From assembly GCA_022419385.1 (NCBI GenBank), contig JAJUBI010000005.1:3534001-3598000 (forward strand): a stretch of DNA of 64,000 nt, given 5' to 3'. The stretch is from Paraconiothyrium sp. Pb-2020 (Eukaryota; Ascomycota; Dothideomycetes; Pleosporales; Didymosphaeriaceae). Shown here one piece after another: positions 11,530 through 22,281 of this stretch. The notes beneath the pieces were generated by a model that was not told the origin of the DNA, made no database searches, and was given only the letters and a program-made list of their open reading frames with translations. Within the stretch, counting starts at the first letter, position 1, and the number at the start of each line of letters is the position of its first letter. The position numbers and the translations under genes are program-made.

Positions 11530-11995
11530 TGCGAGCTCTGTCTCCTCTTAAATTTGTCAAGTGGGAGTTTGAAGGTGCGCGGACGAAGGTGGGCAACAGT
11601 GGGATGGCAGGTTGGAGCTTGTACTGGTCCTCTGAGCCGAGGAACGGCGGGCATTGGTACCGAAGTCTCCACCGACAGTTTCCGGGCATGACATAATCAC
11701 ACGCCAACCGCTTCTTGTGTGGTGGGGTAAACACTGTGAACAACGCCTTGCACATCACCGAACACAACTCCTAGTTCGCGGCTGTTGGGACCGTGAATCC
11801 AGAACGAGATCTCTCTCTCTATTTGTACGGATGGATTCAATCGCAGATCGACTTGTTAACGTTCCATCGAGAAGCCAAATCGACCACCAGGCGTTCGCAT
11901 GTTTACTGCCACACAGGGCTTAGATGAATCGTATGAACCTCATCGTGGCTTGCAGGGCATTGTGACTAATTCGTGAAGCATTGTCCTTTTCCGAG
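11530..11995. other. Divergent intergenic region (ETFB / F-box gene)
   Basis: About 466 bases separate the minus-strand ETFB start and the plus-strand F-box start; it must contain both promoters. No coding sequence or clear regulatory motif is recognised. Confidence 0.4.
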
Positions 11996-13480
11996 ATGGC
12001 AACTCTCTCTTCATCAAGTCTACTGAAACTGCCGGACGAGCTTCTACTTGAAATACTCAACTATATCGACCAGTTCGCATACCCATGGCGCACCATTTCA
12101 CTATATGGGCTCACCCTCGCCGGTCGACGCCTTCACGCCCTGGCCAGACCGTATCTGTATTCGAAATTCTCTTTCTATGCTGGTGTTCCTTACCTGTTCC
12201 TCCGCACCATATCCCTCAACCCAGATTTAGCCTCTCAAGTGAAGGTGATCTATTGGGACTATGACACCGGTGCAGCAGAATTGTTCGTCTACAAGCCCGG
12301 CGTCCTTGCAGTGAAGCAAGGGTTCCAGCTTGACGATGCTTGCGACAAGCTAGAAGATAGGGCTGCGCATGGCAACTTGGTTGCCAGGCATCTCGTGGAT
12401 GGTCTGAAACTAGGACGTCTGTATCTAGGCGATCTAAGAGCACTAGAAGTGTTGTTGATGTTCACTCCCAACGTGGAACACTTGGAAGTGGCTGAGACAT
12501 ACAGATGGGATGATCACCATTATTGGTTCACACCCATTCTCTATATACCCAACGACTTCTCACAACTTACTTCAGCAACCTTGCAAGGTCCCATGCGCTC
12601 GGAGAACGTTGTAGGACTTATGCTTCTTCCTTCAATGCGACGCCTCGAACTTACTCAGGTCATTGAGATGCGACAAGAGCAGGACCGAACGCTCCAATGG
12701 CAGGATCCGTCGTCAGACAAGCTGTTCTCCAAAGGTTTCTCCAATCAGCGGAGCTCGAACCTTGAACATCTCCACCTTCTAGATTCCTATACTCAGCTAC
12801 ATGATATCATGCAAATCGTGCGGACCACGCGAAACTTGAAATCCTTTGTCTACGAGCATATCGTGAATGAGCTAAGCCAACAACACTTAGACATGCCTTA
12901 CGACAACCTCAACCAACTGTTAGAGTCGCAACAAGATACGTTAATTTCGATAAGCATTTCCGCCAAACACAGTCGGGATCCAATCCCACTACCCGCGCCC
13001 TGGGAAGACGAGAATGTAATTTTCAAGACGGTCCAGGATTTTCCCAATCTGACCCATCTCGAGGTATCCTACTCATGCGCACAATCTAGGCAGTGGCCCT
13101 ATAGGGCACCCAAGTGGGAAGAATTGCCTCCAAACCTAGAGCACTTGACGATAGACTACCTCAGCGCTCATGAGTATATCGAGGATTTTGAGCGCACTAC
13201 GGAGCTGAAGCAGGGTCTCGAGGAACTAGCGATTCGTAAAAGGCGAGGCGAGTTGCCCAACTTACGAAGCGTGGCTTTTAAAAATTGGCATCCATACTAC
13301 GGTAGCTTTCCACGAGATATATCTGTCGAAAATGTGCTGCGTAATGTGGGGGTACAGTTGAATTCGATACCTGCGAGAATTGGCTCGACGGCTTACACGA
13401 TGGAGGATATTGGATGGGTCGAGTTGCAGTCCGAACCGGATTGGGTAATTATTGAGATATATCGTGTGGACGAAGAGTGA
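11996..13480 (+). CDS. F-box protein
   Basis: Single exon of 494 residues. The open frame begins upstream at a TTG, but the first ATG is at 11996 (MATLSSSSLLKLPDELLLEI). The F-box occupies roughly residues 9-50: LLKLPDELLLEILNYI, then LYGLTLAGRRLHALARPYLYSKF. The rest is a leucine-rich, irregular C-terminal region (e.g. NLEHLHLLDSY, DFPNLTHLEVSY) that probably folds as leucine-rich repeats. Such proteins serve as substrate adaptors of SCF ubiquitin ligases through Skp1, and many Pezizomycotina carry large families of them. The target cannot be predicted. Confidence 0.85.
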   Translation: MATLSSSSLLKLPDELLLEILNYIDQFAYPWRTISLYGLTLAGRRLHALARPYLYSKFSFYAGVPYLFLRTISLNPDLASQVKVIYWDYDTGAAELFVYKPGVLAVKQGFQLDDACDKLEDRAAHGNLVARHLVDGLKLGRLYLGDLRALEVLLMFTPNVEHLEVAETYRWDDHHYWFTPILYIPNDFSQLTSATLQGPMRSENVVGLMLLPSMRRLELTQVIEMRQEQDRTLQWQDPSSDKLFSKGFSNQRSSNLEHLHLLDSYTQLHDIMQIVRTTRNLKSFVYEHIVNELSQQHLDMPYDNLNQLLESQQDTLISISISAKHSRDPIPLPAPWEDENVIFKTVQDFPNLTHLEVSYSCAQSRQWPYRAPKWEELPPNLEHLTIDYLSAHEYIEDFERTTELKQGLEELAIRKRRGELPNLRSVAFKNWHPYYGSFPRDISVENVLRNVGVQLNSIPARIGSTAYTMEDIGWVELQSEPDWVIIEIYRVDEE

Positions 13481-14185
13481 CAAGTTGGTCGTGTTGCCCT
13501 GCATGTTCTACACGACCACCATCCCTGGCGTAGATCATCGTCTGGCAATTCAGGTGCGCGGCCGAACGGAGTAGTGGGCTCTACGATAACTCACATCATG
13601 ATTCGAAGGACGGCATACTTCAGAACGGCGTTCGATGCCCGGTGCGGTTTTTGCGACGGAGAGCTCACGATCCGGGATCATACAAGCCGGTATGCACCCC
13701 ACAATCGGTCTAACGCCATATGGAAGGTCGTTGTTATCTCCAGCACAACGTTGGGTGGCGACTGGTCTATCTATCACCATTATAAACACGGACGACGATT
13801 TCCTATCGATGTCCTGTTCTTCTGGTATCAACTGTCCTTCTATTTACACCTACGCAAGCCAGTTCGAGGACTTAGTAACAATTCACTGTCGTCATCAAGT
13901 TCCATACCCAATAGCGTGGCAGGGCTCAACGACGTATTCAATTTCTAGTTGCGACAACCATACCATTTCCTGGGCCAGCGTATTGCCTTACGAGCTTCAA
14001 AATCTCGCGATCACTTGACCGGTACTTCCACGGGCTGCCGGCCTCTACTTCTCCAACGCCATTCCTATGTGCATCCACTCACAGACGAAGTTCAACTCCT
14101 TAGCACACAATTCGAATACCAACCCGCGTAACACGTAGTCAACTATAGTCAACTCCTCCACCGAACTTTTGTCCCGTCCACCAAC
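13481..14185. other. Intergenic with one uncertain open frame
   Basis: 705 bases between the F-box gene and the isochorismatase-like gene. An ATG-started frame at 13635-14018 (127 codons, plus strand) has scattered cysteines and a fairly protein-like composition (GLTPYGRSLLSPAQRW), but no signal peptide, known family or splice context. I rate it more likely a relic or chance frame than a gene. Confidence 0.3.
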
Positions 14186-15127
14186 ATGGCCTCCACCGAA
14201 AAAGCCCGCAAATCCCTCATCGGCTCTCCCCTAAACTTCTGGCTTCACCACACAACCCATGGCTTCAACCTGACACACCCTTCCTCCCCAACAGAGCCCA
14301 TCACCACGCCAACACTAACCATCCAAACCACCACCGCCCCAATCGCAGTCGATCCCTCCAAATCCGCCCTTGTCATCATCGACATGCAAAATTTCTTCCT
14401 CTCAACCGCCCTGGGGCGAACACCAGGTGGACCAGGACACAAAGCTTGCGATAATCTGGTTACCCACGCGATACCTGCGGCTAGAAAAGCGGGCATGAAG
14501 GTGGTGTGGTTAAATTGGGGGTTGACAGAGGAAGACTTGAAGACGATGCCACCCGCGGTGCGGCGCTGCTTTGGGTTCTATGCGATTCCTGAGGGTGAAG
14601 ATTTCGAGCGAGACTTTAGCGCAGGACCAAAAAGCGTCGGTGTAGACCGTTTTGGCGTCCCGCGCAATCAGCACGGGAAGGAGGCCATGTATCATGGTCT
14701 CGGGGCGCCGTGCGGGAGTGTCACGCTCGACTCTGGCGAGACCATTGCAGGGGGAGATCTCCTGATGCGAGATACGTGGAACGCGGATATTTATCCGCCC
14801 TTGAAAGAATTGTACAACCACACCTCCGATGTCTGGATCCACAAAAACCGTATGTCCGGACTGTGGGGCTCGTCCACGCCTTTCCAAGCTTTTCTGGAGA
14901 AAGAAGGGTTAAAGACATTGTTTTTTGCCGGCGTGAACACGGATCAGTGTGTCGGAGGGACGTTGACTGACGCTTTTAGCAATGGATACGACTGTATTCT
15001 GCTTAGCGACGGATGTGGGACAAGCAGTGGAGAAGGGGCGCAGAAGGCTTGGGAGTACAATGCGGAAAAGACGTATGGTTTTTGCATGACATGTGAAGAG
15101 CTGGCGGAGGGTGCTAGGAAAATGTAG
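14186..15127 (+). CDS. Isochorismatase-like cysteine hydrolase
   Basis: Single exon, 313 residues from the ATG at 14186. The Rossmann-like hydrolase fold is marked by ALVIIDMQNFF (catalytic Asp 66), a lysine in VWIHKNRMSG (Lys 220) and the nucleophile in FFAGVNTDQCVGGT (Cys 255), the Asp-Lys-Cys triad of the family. About 60 N-terminal residues precede the core and are Thr/Pro-rich. Family members hydrolyse isochorismate, nicotinamide or N-carbamoyl compounds; fungal homologues of this kind are poorly characterised and the substrate cannot be given. There is no signal peptide, so it is probably cytosolic. Codon use is C-rich at the 5' end, like the neighbouring genes. Confidence 0.88.
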   Translation: MASTEKARKSLIGSPLNFWLHHTTHGFNLTHPSSPTEPITTPTLTIQTTTAPIAVDPSKSALVIIDMQNFFLSTALGRTPGGPGHKACDNLVTHAIPAARKAGMKVVWLNWGLTEEDLKTMPPAVRRCFGFYAIPEGEDFERDFSAGPKSVGVDRFGVPRNQHGKEAMYHGLGAPCGSVTLDSGETIAGGDLLMRDTWNADIYPPLKELYNHTSDVWIHKNRMSGLWGSSTPFQAFLEKEGLKTLFFAGVNTDQCVGGTLTDAFSNGYDCILLSDGCGTSSGEGAQKAWEYNAEKTYGFCMTCEELAEGARKM

Positions 15128-15601
15128 GAGAATTATTGGTGTAATTAGTAAATGCGTACTTCAAATTGTAGTTTTGCACCTGGATGTGTATTGAAGTCCG
15201 GCTAGCGCGAGTTCGACCCAGAACCCATTATTTTGGTTCACTGTGCATCTACCCTAAATCATGGGTGGAATTCTTCCATCGGTGGCGAGAGGCTAGGTTG
15301 CATGCAGCTCTGGGGCGAAGGGCCCCAGGCTGTGCCACAAGTCTTCTGGAGCGCTAGTGATGACTGGAGGTATCCTGGTTATTACCTGTCGCCAACATTG
15401 ATATGCCACACACGGCACAGAACATGACTGCTGAAGGGCACTTCGGGTGGTTGGCCATCCCCCAACGTTTTCGCCTTTGTGTACAACCACGTTGTTTCTT
15501 TAGGCAAGTCAGCTGACGTGACATATATTCCAGCTCTGGAACCAGCAAGTTCTTTCGCACTTACTGCTCGCCATACTATTCACAAAGGTCGAAGATTGCT
15601 A
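15128..15601. other. Intergenic, no gene seen
   Basis: 474 bases between the isochorismatase-like gene and the methyltransferase relic. The missing front two thirds of the relic would be expected here, but no frame shows methyltransferase sequence, so that part seems to be deleted. Confidence 0.4.
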
Positions 15602-16120
15602 TGACTTCCCGTGCCCGACAACTGGTGGAGACCATCTCTCAAAGAGTCCTGGAAATCGGTCGAGCACATCGGCGGAGCTGACAGACAGAGTAACCTTCAT
15701 GGCACATGACTTCTTCACAGAGCAGCCCATCAAAGGCGCAGACGTGTACCTGATGCGGTGGATCTTACACGATTGGTCGGATGTGTATGCAATCCGCATC
15801 TTGCGCACTTTGGTGCGTGCGTTGAAAAAGAAGGCTAAAATTGTGCTGCATGAATACATCGTCCCGGAGCCAGGGGAGACATTGACACTGCAGGATAGAA
15901 CATTAAGGTGAGTAATTCCAAAACTTCCTGCCGAACTTATTAACGAAGTCGTGCGCAGAATCTTTAACACTGCGGTACGAGCCCTAACGAATGGCAAGGA
16001 GAGAGAAGGTGAACGACTGGAAGCACTACTTGCGAGGCGGATGGTAGATTTCATTTCCTGAGCATCGAGAAACCACCCATATCTAGCTTAGGAATTATCG
16101 TGGATCAATGGGAAGGGTAA
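15602..16120 (+). pseudogene. O-methyltransferase relic (C-terminal third)
   Basis: The frame around 15699 gives VTFMAHDFFTEQPIKGADVY and RWILHDWSDVYAIRIL, the end of the SAM-binding domain with the catalytic His (LHDW) of plant/fungal-type O-methyltransferases. A GT-AG intron follows at 15908-15958, then LTNGKERE. Shortly after, the frame is lost: ADGRFHFLSIEKPP, the family's C-terminal block, continues in another frame up to a TAA at 16120. No N-terminal dimerisation domain or glycine-rich SAM motif is found upstream. This is a truncated and frameshifted copy, probably not functional. It belongs to the same family as the gene at 31.3-32.6 kb. Confidence 0.8.
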
Positions 16121-16829
16121 GTCGGTGTGATCATGGGAAGATGTGCAGCATCCAATGTCCATTTGGGAATAGAACTCGATATCATGATGATAAGTCATTG
16201 GCAATCGTTTATAATTCTCTATCATGAGTCCAAACCGCTTCAATTACTGCAAGTATGGAACCAACAGGACAAGTGATTCTGTGCATTCTGAATCGGGGGT
16301 CGGCAGCGGTGAACAGAGATCCCCATTCCTGTGCATCCTCGAGAAGGAAAGTCGTGACCATTACTGACAGTGTGGAGTTTGGCAAAAGGTGCCGCGGTTG
16401 TGTAGGCCGAGAGCTGGCCATGATGGAAATGCGCGCTTTCGTACTTCAGGTCTTGACGAGATTGGTCATTAGATGGACACAAGGCCTAGGACAGCTCACT
16501 ACTAGATGATGGAGTACTTCAACTTCTACGTTAGATTTAGTGACTCGGTGTAGATGTGTATGAAGGATGTTGAGCGACGCGCAAATGACGCGATAGTTGC
16601 GACTCATCCTGGTTGAGCTAATAAGTTGATGCATTTGCCGGAGAACGGTGTGTCACTAAGCGTGAGTGCTTGCGCTTTGTAGAGAGTCGTCATCGAGTCA
16701 CCTTGTTCTTCAGCCGAACTCGACTCTGCTCTGTCAATATCACGTACCCTGTGCCGCGGACGTTGGCAGCACGCGATCATAATCGTCGCCCATCTCAAAA
16801 GAGTCAACTGTTCGCAAGTCTTCCAACCC
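16121..16829. other. Intergenic, no gene seen
   Basis: About 700 bases between the methyltransferase relic and the VMS1 stop codon. Only short frames on both strands, none with recognisable content. Confidence 0.4.
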
Positions 16830-18842
16830 TTATCTTCCCTGCATCCTCTTCATCCTCTCTTCCGCTGCCCTTGCTCTTCTCTCCCTTTCCATCCGCGCAC
16901 GAGCCTCAGGCCCCAAACCCCTCATCTCCTCCTCCCTCCTTTCCCCCGCACTCTTTTCGGGCACACCCACCAGCCTCCCCTTCCCGAGCCTTCCTTCTCT
17001 CCTCTTCGCATCCTCGGCCTCGCTCTCTTTCCTTAGCCTTTCCGTTTCAGCTTTCCGCCTCTCGGCCTCAGCCTTGTCTTCAGTGGCTTTCTCGGCTTTT
17101 TCGCGCGCCTCGCGCTTCTCAAGCTCGGATTTGGAAAGAGGTGAGGGTACGCCGGCGGTATCCCAGGCGAAGGCAGCTTCGCCGACTTCGGAGCGCGCGA
17201 GACGAAAGGCGTCGCGGGTTGCGCGTTCACCAGCAAGGGCAAAGGGGGTGCGTGCGTCATCGTTCATGATGGTAGGGTCGGCGCTGGCTTTCGTCAAGAG
17301 CGCTAGAACCACCGGAGCGGAGTTCAGTGATGCGGCAAGGTGGAGAGGCGTTGGTGTGTGGTAGTTTTCCGGGACGAATTTGAAGGTTGGAGGGATGTTA
17401 TTAGTTTTGAGGTAGTTGAGTAGAGCGGGAACTTTGGACCGCTTGATGATGGACGTGATTTGGGAGGTGTGCAGGGCGTCTTCTTCGTCTTCCTTGGAGA
17501 GCTTGGGTTGCTTTTGTGCCTTTGACGGTGTAGGTGCTGCCGGCTCCTTTTGAGGTACATCCAAGGCGGCGAGGGCGGCTTCGTCGATGGTGCTCTGCTT
17601 GACGCGGGTAAGCTCGACGTATGCGCGTATGAGCTCTTTCTGCGTGGCGCGTCGGGTAGTGAATGGGAAGCCTCTATTGCGAGGGTCGTTATTCCGAAGA
17701 ACTTGTCCTTCATACTTGTCAAAAAGGGTCTTCCGGCTAGTACTGCCAGTTGCGCGAATGAAGAGCAGATCAGCTGAATCAATCATTGTCTTCCAGCTAG
17801 TCAGCAGCTCGCGCACCTCGTTCGTGAGCGCTGCTTCATTGTATCGACGCAGTGATGAACCAGCCGAGTGTGCAGCGCCTCTCGCAGCATCACTGGTCGA
17901 CTGTGAGCCACCCTGTTTTCGGCGAGTAGTGTATCTGTGGAATGTCTTGTGCACAACGACGGTCGCAGAACGCTCGTCTACTCCAGTATGGTTTTTTCCC
18001 TTCTTTGGCGCAAGGGCGATGATCATAGCAGCAAAGTGACCTCCTCCGATCATACACAGAAAATAATGCGGTCCAATATTAGTTCCAGGTAATGGTACGC
18101 CGCCTTCCGACTTGATCTTTGGTGGTATTGCTGGAGCAATCTGCTTTCTGCTTAAAGAATCCACAAGGTGTGCCTCCTCTTCTTGTTCAGTATTGGTGAA
18201 TATCGCCCTGTACACACCCAGCGACATGTTGTTCGGTAAAAGCGGCGAAGTGAACCACACCAAAGGTGGTTTCCCTGCTCCGCGCTGCTTCTTATTCGAT
18301 GTGAGCTCGTCGAACCCCGGGTCCACAATCTTAGCCTGCTTCTTCAGCAACGCGCTTAGCGTCGATTCTTTCGGCTTGTTTCCATCGTCCTCATCGCCAT
18401 CCTCGTCTGATTCCGAAGATTCGGATCCGGATAGACTCTCGTCTAGCTCGCCGACAAGCTTTTCGAAATCTGCCTCGCCGACTGGTTTCAGCCCTTTTAT
18501 CTTCTGCTTCAGATTGTAGCCGTGTAGGTCGGAGCGGACGTGGCTTCGTTGGTCTGCGAGCGTCGCGAAGTTCAAACCACAGAGATTACATGACGTCGCT
18601 TTCGCGGGGCTGCCATCTTCGTTTTCGGATCGTTCGTTCGCGTCGCTTTCGGATGGGTGTGGTTGTGGCGGATCAGTTTGGGGTATCTGGTTGGGCTGAT
18701 TCTTGAGTGTGAGGGTCGACAAGAGCTCTTCCGGGAGATCGAACACTGGGATGTATTAGCAGCAATGACTTAGAAACGTGCGCCGGAGCTGTGACTCACC
18801 GTAGAGGGGTCTCTGCAGCAAATGCTCTTCTTTCTGAGCCAT
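16830..18842 (-). CDS. VMS1: Vms1/ANKZF1 peptidyl-tRNA endonuclease
   Basis: Two exons, 18842-18800 and 18745-16830, 652 residues; the 54-base intron starts GTGAGT and ends TCCCAG. The first exon (MAQKEEHLLQRPLY) completes the conserved start PLYVFDLPEELL. In order: a C2H2 zinc finger (Cys67-Cys70, His83-His89), an acidic linker, and the VLRF1 release-factor-like domain (about 170-360), which carries the catalytic glutamine in GGSQ (Gln296). Ankyrin repeats lie around HTPTPLHLAASLNSAPVVLAL, followed by a long charged coiled coil. A C-terminal VCP/Cdc48-interacting motif of form RxxxAAxxR is present (RRARAAEER). Vms1 cleaves stalled peptidyl-tRNA on 60S subunits in ribosome-associated quality control and also acts in mitochondrial stress. 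All key parts are present. Confidence 0.95.
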
Positions 18843-19122
18843 GCTTCTGCAAAGGTGTTGTGTGTTGTGCGGCGCAACTGGTTAATCAACTTTCTAGGCT
18901 GTTGGCGCGATCTGGTGGGGTCCAGCATGCACGTCACTTTCACCGGCTAGCGCAATGCCAAGACGCTAGAGTAACTAAGAATGCACGTGTATGCTGACTC
19001 AGTCGCGAGATGGATTAGTGTACCTTCACGTTCATTGTTCCACAGTTCCGTATTTGACATCGTAACGTCCAATCCTCGATCAAACCACATGTACTGAAGG
19101 AGCGCTTTCGTAGCTGTTGAGA
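18843..19122. promoter_or_regulatory. Bidirectional promoter region (VMS1 / conserved unknown)
   Basis: 280 bases separate the VMS1 start (minus) from the next start (plus). Both promoters must lie here. No clear TATA box is seen. Confidence 0.45.
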
Positions 19123-19851
19123 ATGCCAAACGTCTTGGTTATGTCCTTTGAAGGCTTCTCCTTCTCCTCCCGCCAGCTCTACGAGCAACTCCTACCCAAG
19201 CTCCTTTCACGCGCTGCCATTCACGAATCACTTACAATACAAGATGCTATGAATTGTATGCACGATTCCTGAGATACCCGCCATGTTTTCAATTTATCAG
19301 ACTGATTCCTCATGATAGATATATCATCTGGCTGGCCGAACGTGATACTCGTGACCGACCCGGTCATAGCCGAAGACAATGAGGAGTCGCAAAAGCTCCT
19401 AGAAACAGTATCAGAGTACACTAAACAACATTGCTGCACCACTATCTTCATGGGATTCTTCGTCGGAGCTATAGGAACAGAAACATTAGACTACATCTTC
19501 AAGCACTACTTTGATCTTAAGTGGAAAGCCTCCCCTGGAGAGCCAACCACACACGAAGCGCGGCTTGTTGCTTCAGACCAATCGCTACTACGTACGATGA
19601 CCCTGGTCCCGAAGATTGTGGCAAACGCGGCGTGGTTGACCGGCATACCGCCGTCTCAGGCAGTGTACTTTGGACCTCTTGAACAGTACAAGGTGTATGC
19701 CGCATTTGTGAGGGTCGGGCTGGGAAAGTTAGGATATATTGGGGATACAGGGTTCGCGGATGAACCGGAGAGGTTGGTGTTGGCGATGTGTCATTTGGAT
19801 CGGCCAGAAGATACGGTGAGACATGACGATGAAGATAATTTTGAGAAGTAG
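19123..19851 (+). CDS. Conserved protein of unknown function
   Basis: Two exons, 19123-19255 and 19319-19851, 221 residues; the 63-base intron starts GTATGC and ends GATAG. The joined sequence reads MPNVLVMSFEGFSFSSRQLY and then NYISSGWPNVILVTDPVIA across the junction, which looks like one globular domain. A short hydrophobic segment (TIFMGFFVGAIG) is present, but no clear membrane anchor or signal peptide. I do not recognise the family. The pattern of alternating beta strands (WPNVILVTDP, TTIFMGFFVG) suggests an alpha/beta fold. Divergent from VMS1. Confidence 0.7.
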
Positions 19852-20028
19852 GTGTCATGGCTATTATCTTAATTTATCATGTGATTTCCTGACTACCCTA
19901 GTGCAGTCTAAGTTTGTCAGGATAAACATATACAATAGTGGGCAGACTACACCTACCGAGTGTCCATCCACCCCTGGCGGAGTACAGTCATCTTCTTCGG
20001 CTCAACATCGCTGCGTAGTCATCTCACC

Positions 20029-21123
20029 TCAACGCGCCGCATCCAGGATCTTTTGCTGCTCTTCCATGCCCTCCCACTGCGACTCTGTTCCTGCAAGATC
20101 GTTCCTCAAGTACATCGACCGAAATCTGCCAATTCGCTCATCCTTCTGGTCAAAGGTCAGCTCTCCTGGGTCGTGGATCTCCACTTTCTGGTCGACATTG
20201 ACACCATTGTCCTTCGCAATGATGTTGATAAGCCCGGGAATAGCCATTGTATGTTTCATACGTTCTTTTACGTTGGCACTATCCGGGGAGCAAAAGATAA
20301 AATATAGACGGTCATTGGTGGCATGGCGATAGAAGGTGAAGCTTGGTTTGCCGGTGGGGATGAGGGATGCGATATCTGCTGGGGCGAGGTCCCTGGAGTT
20401 GAAGTTACGTTGGAGGACTTCTGTGGAGATATTCACAGACTGTGGAGTATTAGCGGGAGTTGTAATGGAACTATGAGGGCACTTGCAAGTTGAATGCAGT
20501 CTCCGCCGGCAGTGAGATCTTGAAGTGCGTCAAGAGCATCGTCGTCAATCTTGTTCTTCATTCGTCGGTCACACAGCCGGCACTTATTCTTCTTGTGTCC
20601 GAGGTCCAGTACACCATTTTCAGTCGTCTCGCACTTGTCTGTGTATTCAATGTCGCCGTCGACCCATGACTGCCCTTTCCCGCTCCTTTCATCCCACGAT
20701 CGTGCGTCTGTGATCTCGCCGATCTCTTTACAGATTATCGACGAAGAGAAGTGCTCTTGGCCCAAGGCCTTGACGAGAGCATCTCGGTTGTCCAACAGCG
20801 ACGCTTTGAGATCAATGTTGGCAGCATATGGAATGTAGGTGATTGCAACCAATGACCTTTCGTGCGACAAGACAAGATATAGAGCTGTTCCTGGATTGAG
20901 GACCGATTCGAGTTGATTCAGTGCCTGTTGGAAGGTGTGCTGTGAACGCTTAGGGCACGGAACTGGCGATAAAGTTTGCAAAGTCCTGTCTGTGATACGC
21001 AGCGGAAGCGCGAACAACGAAGAGTTGGAAGTGAAGTCAGCGAAAGCCTCGATGACCGTCGTAGGTACATCTATATATCCAATTATCTTCTTGATCGAAG
21101 CTAAGATAGAGCTACTTGCCCAT
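20029..21123 (-). CDS. TWF1: Twinfilin (two ADF-homology domains)
   Basis: Three exons, 21123-21120, 21070-20487 and 20439-20029, 332 residues, the same length as yeast twinfilin. Domain 1 (about 5-140) contains FADFTSNSSLFALPLRI and FVPY-like strands. Domain 2 (about 180-310) starts DALQDLTAGGDCIQLSVNIS and includes PSFTFYRHATNDRLYFIF and the SANVKERMKHTMA helix of the actin-binding face. A Cys-containing linker KCRLCDRRM lies between them. Twinfilin sequesters ADP-actin monomers and caps barbed ends at cortical actin patches. Both introns (21071-21119 and 20440-20486) require GC donors (GCAAGT) rather than GT. With a GT donor the second junction would drop six domain residues, and no GT option joins the only available ATG in frame. 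The first exon (ATG plus one base) is therefore an inference. Confidence 0.85.
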
Positions 21124-22281
21124 GAGAGACGTGAGTGAGGGTACACGCCGGTGAGATTCTGCGAGGACGTAACCTGAGACCTTGGTAAACGGAAGATGGA
21201 ACCGGGATTCAATATAGCGGCGATATGAATGAAATGTGCGTTTTCTCAACGTGAACGTCTGTCAGTACCGCCTCAGATGATATCAAGTAGTATTATTGGC
21301 TTGAGAGGGGCCCTATCAGGCAACAAGTAATCCCACAAGTACCTAGGTAGTATGCGTACCAGAGTAGGACTGCGCGGTGACTTCAAGCGGTGAAAACTCG
21401 TGTGTCTTGTACGAAAATGTTGTTCTTGTAGTCTCGATCCTAGTTTTGGGTGCACCGCTTTTGAATACGTTGAGCTCTTGGCTGTTTAGGCGCGGAACTC
21501 CGCATGTATGCGGAGTTGCATCGTGGTTGCCTTAAACTGAACGCACGGTTCGAACAAAGACATGTCATGCTCTCTCCATATCGAACGTAGTAAGATGCTA
21601 GTCTAAGAATAGAACATTCGTGCAAGGGCGGCTGGCCAAACAATGTTAGTAGAGAAAAGGGAAGCGCGGATCGGGGAAATTCGCGCCCCGACGTCGTAAC
21701 TTCCACAGCCACAGCTCCAGGGCCCCCAAACCACCTTGCCCACCTTCCACCTCGTTCAAGAAACATAGCACCGGTCATGCACAATATGGAGATGATTACA
21801 AAAGCACTTGGGCTGTCTGCAGCATGTATCCCGGATGCTATCGGAACAGAGAGTGCGCATTTCAGCATGGTGGGTCCAGGGTGAAGTCGAGCATCTCTTC
21901 AACAGCCGTTCACAAAGACGTCTTGGTTTTCCTTGCGCCCGTTGTATGGTTTCATACATAAACGTGCCTTCAGAGCAGCATGTTATTACTTGTATTTCCA
22001 ACTGCCTTGCCTTACCCAACTCAAATCACTCTCTTAGCTGGACTTTACCTGAGGTGAGCTGCTCCTTAGCTTTCTCTTACCTACATGCTCTCACTAGACA
22101 TGGTGGCTCGTCAGCTATATAATGATGCCCTTGTCTCCCACCACCTATGTTTCTTCTCTCTATCCCATTTTCCGTAACTACATCGCGGTAAGCCCCAACT
22201 GCAGCCACAGATGGCTTGAAGTTACAGGAATACCTGCTAATTGATATTCTAGCCTAAGTGAACTGAACACTCTTTCGCACT
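21124..22281. other. Divergent intergenic region (TWF1 / GTPase)
   Basis: About 1.16 kb holding both promoters and leaders. Short open frames on both strands have no family signature. No gene is supported. Confidence 0.45.
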
